The notes beneath the pieces are model-generated. The model was not told the origin of the DNA. It ran no database searches and saw only the letters and a program-made list of their open reading frames with translations. Below, piece by piece: positions 4,313-7,768 of a stretch of 7,768 nt of DNA (position 1 is its first letter; each line of letters begins with the position of its first letter). Origin of the DNA: JBCDGZ01 sp038750655 (GTDB lineage Bacteria; Bacteroidota; Bacteroidia; Chitinophagales; Saprospiraceae); NCBI GenBank assembly GCA_038750655.1, contig JBCDGZ010000224.1, forward strand, positions 1 through 7,768, in the 5' to 3' direction. The position numbers and the translations under genes are program-made.

Positions 4313-6016
4313 ATGAATAACTTCAATAATTTCGAGCATCCTTATCCGTACAATCCTTTGTACAAGAAGCGCGGCGCCTATTTCTGCATGGAATTTGGCA
4401 TTGATCAAGCCCTGAAAATCTACTCTGGTGGATTGGGGTATTTAGCGGGGTCTCATATGCGTTCGGCCTATGAACTTCGGCAAAACATGGTAGGCATCGG
4501 CATGCTGTGGAAATATGGCTACTACGATCAAGTTCGCGAGGGCGATAAGTCGATGAAGGCACATTTTATTGAAAAAGATTACAGTTTCCTGCAAGATACG
4601 GGGATTACTTTTGACATTGAGATCAATCGACATCCTGTGAAGGTGAAGGCCTGGTATCTCGCTCCTGAGGTCTTTGGTACCGCGCCGATTTTCTTATTGT
4701 CGACGGATTTGCCAGAGAATGATTGGCTGGCTCGTACGATTACCCATCGCCTGTACGATTCTAACATAGAGACTAAAGTTGCACAATGTGTACTGCTGGG
4801 TGTCGGTGGGGCTAAATTGCTGGACCTGCTCAACTACAATCCTGAGTTTTATCACCTCAATGAGGCGCACGCGCTTCCCGCTGCTTTCTACCTTTATAAG
4901 AAGTATGGGCAGATGAGTGAAGTGACCAAGCGATTGGTGTTCACTACGCATACGCCGGTGGCAGCAGGCAATGAGAAGCACGATATTCGTTTGTTGAATA
5001 AAATGGGCTTTTTCTGTGGAACACCTGTTCAGCAAGTTCGGCAAATGCTGGATGTGCAGGGGGATGTTTTTGACCATACCCTCAGTTGCCTGCGGCTAGC
5101 GCGGATTGCCAATGGCGTATCGCGCATGCACGGCGAGGTCGCCAATCAGATGTGGGGCGGCTATCACAGCATCTGTCCGATCATTTCGATTACCAATTCA
5201 CAAAATCATAAATACTGGGCAGATACCCAGCTGGATGCAGCGTTGAAAGACGACGACGACGCTCGCCTCGTCGAGCGCAAAGCAACGCTCAAAGGCAAGC
5301 TCTTCAGCATGGTGGCCAACCAAACTGGGAAAATCTTCGATCCCAAGGTACTGACCATCGTCTGGGCCCGTCGCTTCGCTCCTTACAAGCGTGCTGACCT
5401 CATCACCCGCGATATGCGGCGTTTCGAGCGCTTGGTCACCGATACGGAGCGTCCGGTACAGGTCATCTGGGCGGGCAAGCCCTATCCGATGGATTACGAT
5501 GCCATCAGTAAGTTCAACGGGCTGGTTCACCTCAGCAAGCAGTACAACAACTGCGCAGTGCTGGTGGGATACGAGCTATTCCTATCCAAGCGCCTCAAGC
5601 AGGGCAGCGATATTTGGCTCAACACGCCCCGCGTCCCTCGCGAGGCATCCGGCACCAGTGGGATGACCGCCGCCATGAATGCCTCGGTGAACTTCTCTAC
5701 TCAAGATGGCTGGATTCCCGAATTTGCTCAGCACGGTGTCAACTCTTTTATTGTACCGCTAGTAGACGCTAATTTGCCGGAATACGAGCAGGATGCGCAG
5801 GATATGAAGCACTTCCTGGACCAGCTTGAATTTGAGATTTTGCCGATGTACTACGATGAGCACGAAAAGTGGTTGACGGTCGTTAAGAACAGTATGAATC
5901 AGGTGGTACCGTACTTTGATGCAGATCGTATGGCGCATGAGTACTACGAGAAGCTGTATCAGGCGGAGGGCCGGTTGGCGGCTTCGACGCCGAAGGCGGT
6001 GCGGATGGGGATGTAA
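4313..6016 (+). CDS. Alpha-glucan phosphorylase homologue (GT35) lacking the PLP lysine
   Basis: A 567-residue protein of the short phosphorylase type (TIGR02094-like), lacking the extra N-terminal domain of longer relatives. Domain 1 starts at GAYFCMEFGIDQALKIYSGG (21-40), with the glycine loop YSGGLGYLAG (37-46). HLNEAHALPAAF (181-192) and THTPVAAGN (212-220, with H213 at the substrate histidine position) follow. Domain 2 carries WARRFAPYKRADLI (351-364), whose R354 and K359 match the phosphate-binding Arg/Lys of rabbit phosphorylase. It also has DIWLNTPRVPREASGTSGM (433-451), with E444 at the glucose-binding glutamate. Known members release glucose 1-phosphate from glycogen or maltodextrin using PLP bound to a lysine in GT(G/S)(N/G)MK. 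Here that residue is Thr (T452, codon ACC 5666-5668). The fold and family are clear; phosphorylase activity is doubtful. It is cytoplasmic with its own promoter and ends at a bidirectional terminator. Confidence 0.93.
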   Translation: MNNFNNFEHPYPYNPLYKKRGAYFCMEFGIDQALKIYSGGLGYLAGSHMRSAYELRQNMVGIGMLWKYGYYDQVREGDKSMKAHFIEKDYSFLQDTGITFDIEINRHPVKVKAWYLAPEVFGTAPIFLLSTDLPENDWLARTITHRLYDSNIETKVAQCVLLGVGGAKLLDLLNYNPEFYHLNEAHALPAAFYLYKKYGQMSEVTKRLVFTTHTPVAAGNEKHDIRLLNKMGFFCGTPVQQVRQMLDVQGDVFDHTLSCLRLARIANGVSRMHGEVANQMWGGYHSICPIISITNSQNHKYWADTQLDAALKDDDDARLVERKATLKGKLFSMVANQTGKIFDPKVLTIVWARRFAPYKRADLITRDMRRFERLVTDTERPVQVIWAGKPYPMDYDAISKFNGLVHLSKQYNNCAVLVGYELFLSKRLKQGSDIWLNTPRVPREASGTSGMTAAMNASVNFSTQDGWIPEFAQHGVNSFIVPLVDANLPEYEQDAQDMKHFLDQLEFEILPMYYDEHEKWLTVVKNSMNQVVPYFDADRMAHEYYEKLYQAEGRLAASTPKAVRMGM

Positions 6017-6038
6017 GATCATCTTCCTGCAAGACAAT

Positions 6039-6075
6039 AAAAAAGCCCGGCTGACATCGTCAACCGGGCTTTTTT
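6039..6075. terminator. Bidirectional intrinsic terminator
   Basis: AAAAAAGCCCGG (6039-6050) pairs perfectly with CCGGGCTTTTTT (6064-6075). TGAC/GTCA (6052-6055 and 6059-6062) extends the stem inside after one mismatch. A-tract and T-tract on the two sides make it work on both strands. It lies 22 nt after the GT35 stop and 13 nt after the lipoprotein stop on the minus strand, serving both convergent genes. Confidence 0.95.
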
Positions 6076-6088
6076 ACTGGAAAATACT

Positions 6089-6610
6089 TTACTGTCTTCT
6101 AAAAATGAAGTCTCCATCAATGGTATAATCAACGGTAGAGCCTTGATCAATAATCGTCTCATCTTGACTAGACGCCAGCTCAAGGTCATCCCCCTCCAAT
6201 TTGATAATAGTGGAAGTACCTGTCTCATTGTCACTATTGGTAGCAGTGATTTGATCACCGTCGACCACATAGGTACCATTCCCCATAAAACCCTGGAAAG
6301 TAATTGGTACGGTAATGCTTTGGCCGATAATTCCAAAAGAAAGGTCAATAATATAACTACCACTAGAGGTGTAGGTACCGTCGGATTTAAACTCTAATTG
6401 CATGGTTATATCTCTACCTACGCCATTGAAGTCAGTAGAAGTGGTCTGCCCAAATGTAGTTGAGCTTGAATTCCCGGTGTAACTAAAAGCAGTCATGGTC
6501 CAAGTCCCCACGATTTCACTGTCATTACCTGTCATACTATCGTCATCACTGTTACAGGCACTTGCGCTGAGCAAAATGAGGAGGCCAAAGAAAAGATTTT
6601 TAATTTTCAT
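6089..6610 (-). CDS. Probable surface lipoprotein with lipocalin-like domain
   Basis: A 173-residue protein read from ATG 6610. The frame is open upstream to 6664, but the signal peptide begins naturally at MKIKNLFFGLLILLSASAC, with two Lys, a hydrophobic core and a cysteine at 19 (lipobox ASAC, with Ala rather than Leu at -3). The mature end reads C-NSDDDS, an acidic stretch like the lipoprotein export signal of Bacteroidota, so exposure on the outer face of the outer membrane is likely. The rest is beta-rich with the 'IVGTWTMTAF' opening (33-42), then LEFKSDGTYTSSGSY, GTYVVDGDQITATN and DGDFIFRRQ. This is the pattern of Bacteroidota lipocalin-like domains, whose ligands are mostly unknown. 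It shares the terminator with the GT35 gene and has no clear promoter in the 75-bp gap behind it, so it may be co-transcribed with the upstream nuclease gene. Confidence 0.87.
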   Translation of the reverse strand: MKIKNLFFGLLILLSASACNSDDDSMTGNDSEIVGTWTMTAFSYTGNSSSTTFGQTTSTDFNGVGRDITMQLEFKSDGTYTSSGSYIIDLSFGIIGQSITVPITFQGFMGNGTYVVDGDQITATNSDNETGTSTIIKLEGDDLELASSQDETIIDQGSTVDYTIDGDFIFRRQ

Positions 6611-6685
6611 AAGCATTATTTTGATGAAGTTTGATAAAAGCATCGAACGGGGGTAACTGTACATAAATTGTACCCATTTATTTGC

Positions 6686-7747
6686 TTATAATTTCCTTAA
6701 CGCTTCCAGGTCTAGGCCAGTAATTGCTGCGATTTCTTCCAATGGCATATTTCTGTTTTTCAGTTTTTGAGCGGTTTGGAATAACGCTCTATACGCCTTT
6801 TTTAGCTCTATGCGAATCTCCTCGCTCACCTGCTGACGAATTCCTTCCTGTAACTCTTTCGTCACCTGCTGACGAATTCCTTCCTGTAACTCTTTCGTCA
6901 CCTGCTGACGAATTTCTTCCTGTAACTCTTTCGTCACCTGCTGACGAATTTCTTCCTGTACTTCTTTCGTCATTTTTTCATTTACCTCTTTCGTCACTTT
7001 TTGGAGAATTTCCTCTTGCCAAATTTCCCGTTCCTCCTGCTCCATCTGTATAATAGAAGCATTCTTAGCAATGGCCATGTTGTAAAACATTCGTTGATCA
7101 GGAGTCATATTCCCTTCGTCAAGGCGTTTTAGTGCCTTTTCCAGCCAATCTTCCGTCAAGAAACTAGGAAAATCACTGTTCTTTTGAATCTTATCTGAAT
7201 TCTTCATGAGGAATAAAAGTTTGTCGAGGTCAGACTGAATATCTTCGACCGCTAGATTAAATTTACTAATTTCTATGATGATATGTGTGATTTGATCATC
7301 TAGTTCTTCTCCAATCTGATTCTTCAAAGTAGCGAAATGATAGTATTGCTTGGAATGTCGGAAAAGATTTCGGGCGAGGAGGCCAACACAATAAATCTTA
7401 GGTAAATCCTCATAGAAGTAATTGCCTTTTCTGACAAAGGTATTGAACTTCTGGAAGGCATAGAACTTGGACCTATGAATGTAATTCTTATAGGGGCCTA
7501 GCTGCATCTCTACGATAAAAGTAGTCCCTCTTTCGTCCTCACAGGCCAGGTCGTAGACGCCCTTTCTGGAGTCTTTGGTCTGCCCTTCAAACTCATTCCG
7601 AAGAAAGTGTACTTGCTCAATAGGAGTCTTGTGTTGAGTCAGTGCTTGTAATGATCTTTTCAGAAAAAGCGTATCACTTTCATCCGCAAAGGTTACTTTA
7701 AACCCATAATCCGAAAGTATGGAAATGAACGATGTGTTAGTTTTCAT
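6686..7747 (-). CDS. Rpn/PD-(D/E)XK nuclease family transposase (PDDEXK_2-like)
   Basis: A 353-residue protein read from ATG 7747 (MKTNTSFISILSDYGFKVTF, the usual opening of this family); an in-frame ATG at 7765 is less likely. The nuclease core is KGVYDLACEDERGTTFIVEM plus Q, with D66, E80 and Q82 forming D-x13-E-x-Q. Next comes YIHRSKFYAFQKFN, then a conserved helical region (LPKIYCVGLLARNLF). Rpn relatives are nucleases that raise RecA-independent recombination in E. coli. Related proteins are widespread in Bacteroidota, often as many copies, and are labelled transposases without proof of mobility. Residues about 233-318 form a Glu/Gln/Lys-rich coiled coil with 12-residue repeats (EEIRQQVTKELQ). 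The C-terminal end, MPLEEIAAITGLDLEALRKL, is a helix-turn-helix-like tail typical of this group. No inverted terminal repeats are visible. All catalytic residues are present. Confidence 0.92.
   Translation of the reverse strand: MKTNTSFISILSDYGFKVTFADESDTLFLKRSLQALTQHKTPIEQVHFLRNEFEGQTKDSRKGVYDLACEDERGTTFIVEMQLGPYKNYIHRSKFYAFQKFNTFVRKGNYFYEDLPKIYCVGLLARNLFRHSKQYYHFATLKNQIGEELDDQITHIIIEISKFNLAVEDIQSDLDKLLFLMKNSDKIQKNSDFPSFLTEDWLEKALKRLDEGNMTPDQRMFYNMAIAKNASIIQMEQEEREIWQEEILQKVTKEVNEKMTKEVQEEIRQQVTKELQEEIRQQVTKELQEGIRQQVTKELQEGIRQQVSEEIRIELKKAYRALFQTAQKLKNRNMPLEEIAAITGLDLEALRKL
6828..6971 (-). repeat. 36-bp tandem repeat (4 copies) in the nuclease coiled coil
   Basis: Four in-frame units start at 6828, 6864, 6900 and 6936, each 36 bp beginning acctgctgacgaatt. 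The first three differ by at most one base; the fourth has two further changes near its end. A degenerate partial unit (about 6972-6995) follows. Each codes 12 residues of the form IRQQVTKELQE(E/G), so copy-number change keeps the frame and lengthens the coiled coil. Confidence 0.93.
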
Positions 7748-7752
7748 TTGAT

Positions 7753-7760
7753 CAAAAATA
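7753..7760 (-). promoter_or_regulatory. Possible -7 box of the nuclease gene
   Basis: On the minus strand 7760-7753 reads TATTTTTG, a perfect TAnnTTTG. It lies 5 nt from ATG 7747, so the transcript would be nearly leaderless; the -33 position is outside the window. The 8-mer is A/T-rich and could be chance. Confidence 0.25.
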
Positions 7761-7768
7761 AACAAAAA

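Noticed and set aside
6686..7747. Nuclease-transposase gene as an active insertion sequence
   Set aside because: No terminal inverted repeats or target duplications are visible; proteins of this family in Bacteroidota are commonly found as stand-alone genes.
7748..7765. Upstream ATG (7765) for the nuclease gene
   Set aside because: The added MFIFDQ is not like the family's usual opening MKTNTSFIS, and a possible -7 box falls inside it.

Overview
The window looks like a chromosomal segment from a Bacteroidota bacterium. The evidence is sigma-A promoters of the phylum's own type (TTG, about 17-20 nt, then TAnnTTTG), weak or absent Shine-Dalgarno sequences, a lipoprotein whose mature end carries an acidic Bacteroidota-style surface-export signal, and gene families I associate with this phylum. 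The protein styles suggest Saprospiria (Lewinella-like), but I cannot prove this from the window. I see no rRNA, tRNA, CRISPR array, transposase or phage gene.

Layout, left to right. A minus-strand gene, cut by the left edge, encodes a protein built of 11/22-residue amphipathic repeats of LEA or apolipoprotein type. Divergent from it is a nucleoid-associated protein of the YejK/NdpA (NA37) family. Next is a roughly 200-bp spacer with a 7-bp tandem repeat, an inverted partner of that repeat and an embedded promoter. A two-gene operon follows: a small HEAT-like helical protein, then a Nudix hydrolase of the ADP-ribose/ADP-sugar pyrophosphatase type. A 364-bp gene-free stretch then holds an A/T palindrome, two mutually exclusive hairpins, a strong terminator and a promoter whose -33 element sits in the terminator's U-tract. 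That promoter drives a 227-residue gene resembling the N-terminal domain of McrB-like AAA+ restriction proteins, but with no ATPase domain. After another promoter comes a 567-residue GT35 alpha-glucan phosphorylase homologue. A bidirectional terminator separates it from two minus-strand genes: a probable surface lipoprotein with a lipocalin-like domain, and an Rpn/PD-(D/E)XK nuclease-transposase family protein with a 36-bp tandem repeat coding a coiled coil.

The most notable observation is that the GT35 homologue has threonine (T452) where phosphorylases have the lysine that carries pyridoxal phosphate, while the rest of the active-site framework is kept. It may be a phosphorylase-fold enzyme that works without PLP, or a non-catalytic homologue. 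The Nudix gene upstream could be linked through ADP-glucose, but the two genes are in separate transcription units. Otherwise the genes look like independent units rather than one pathway.
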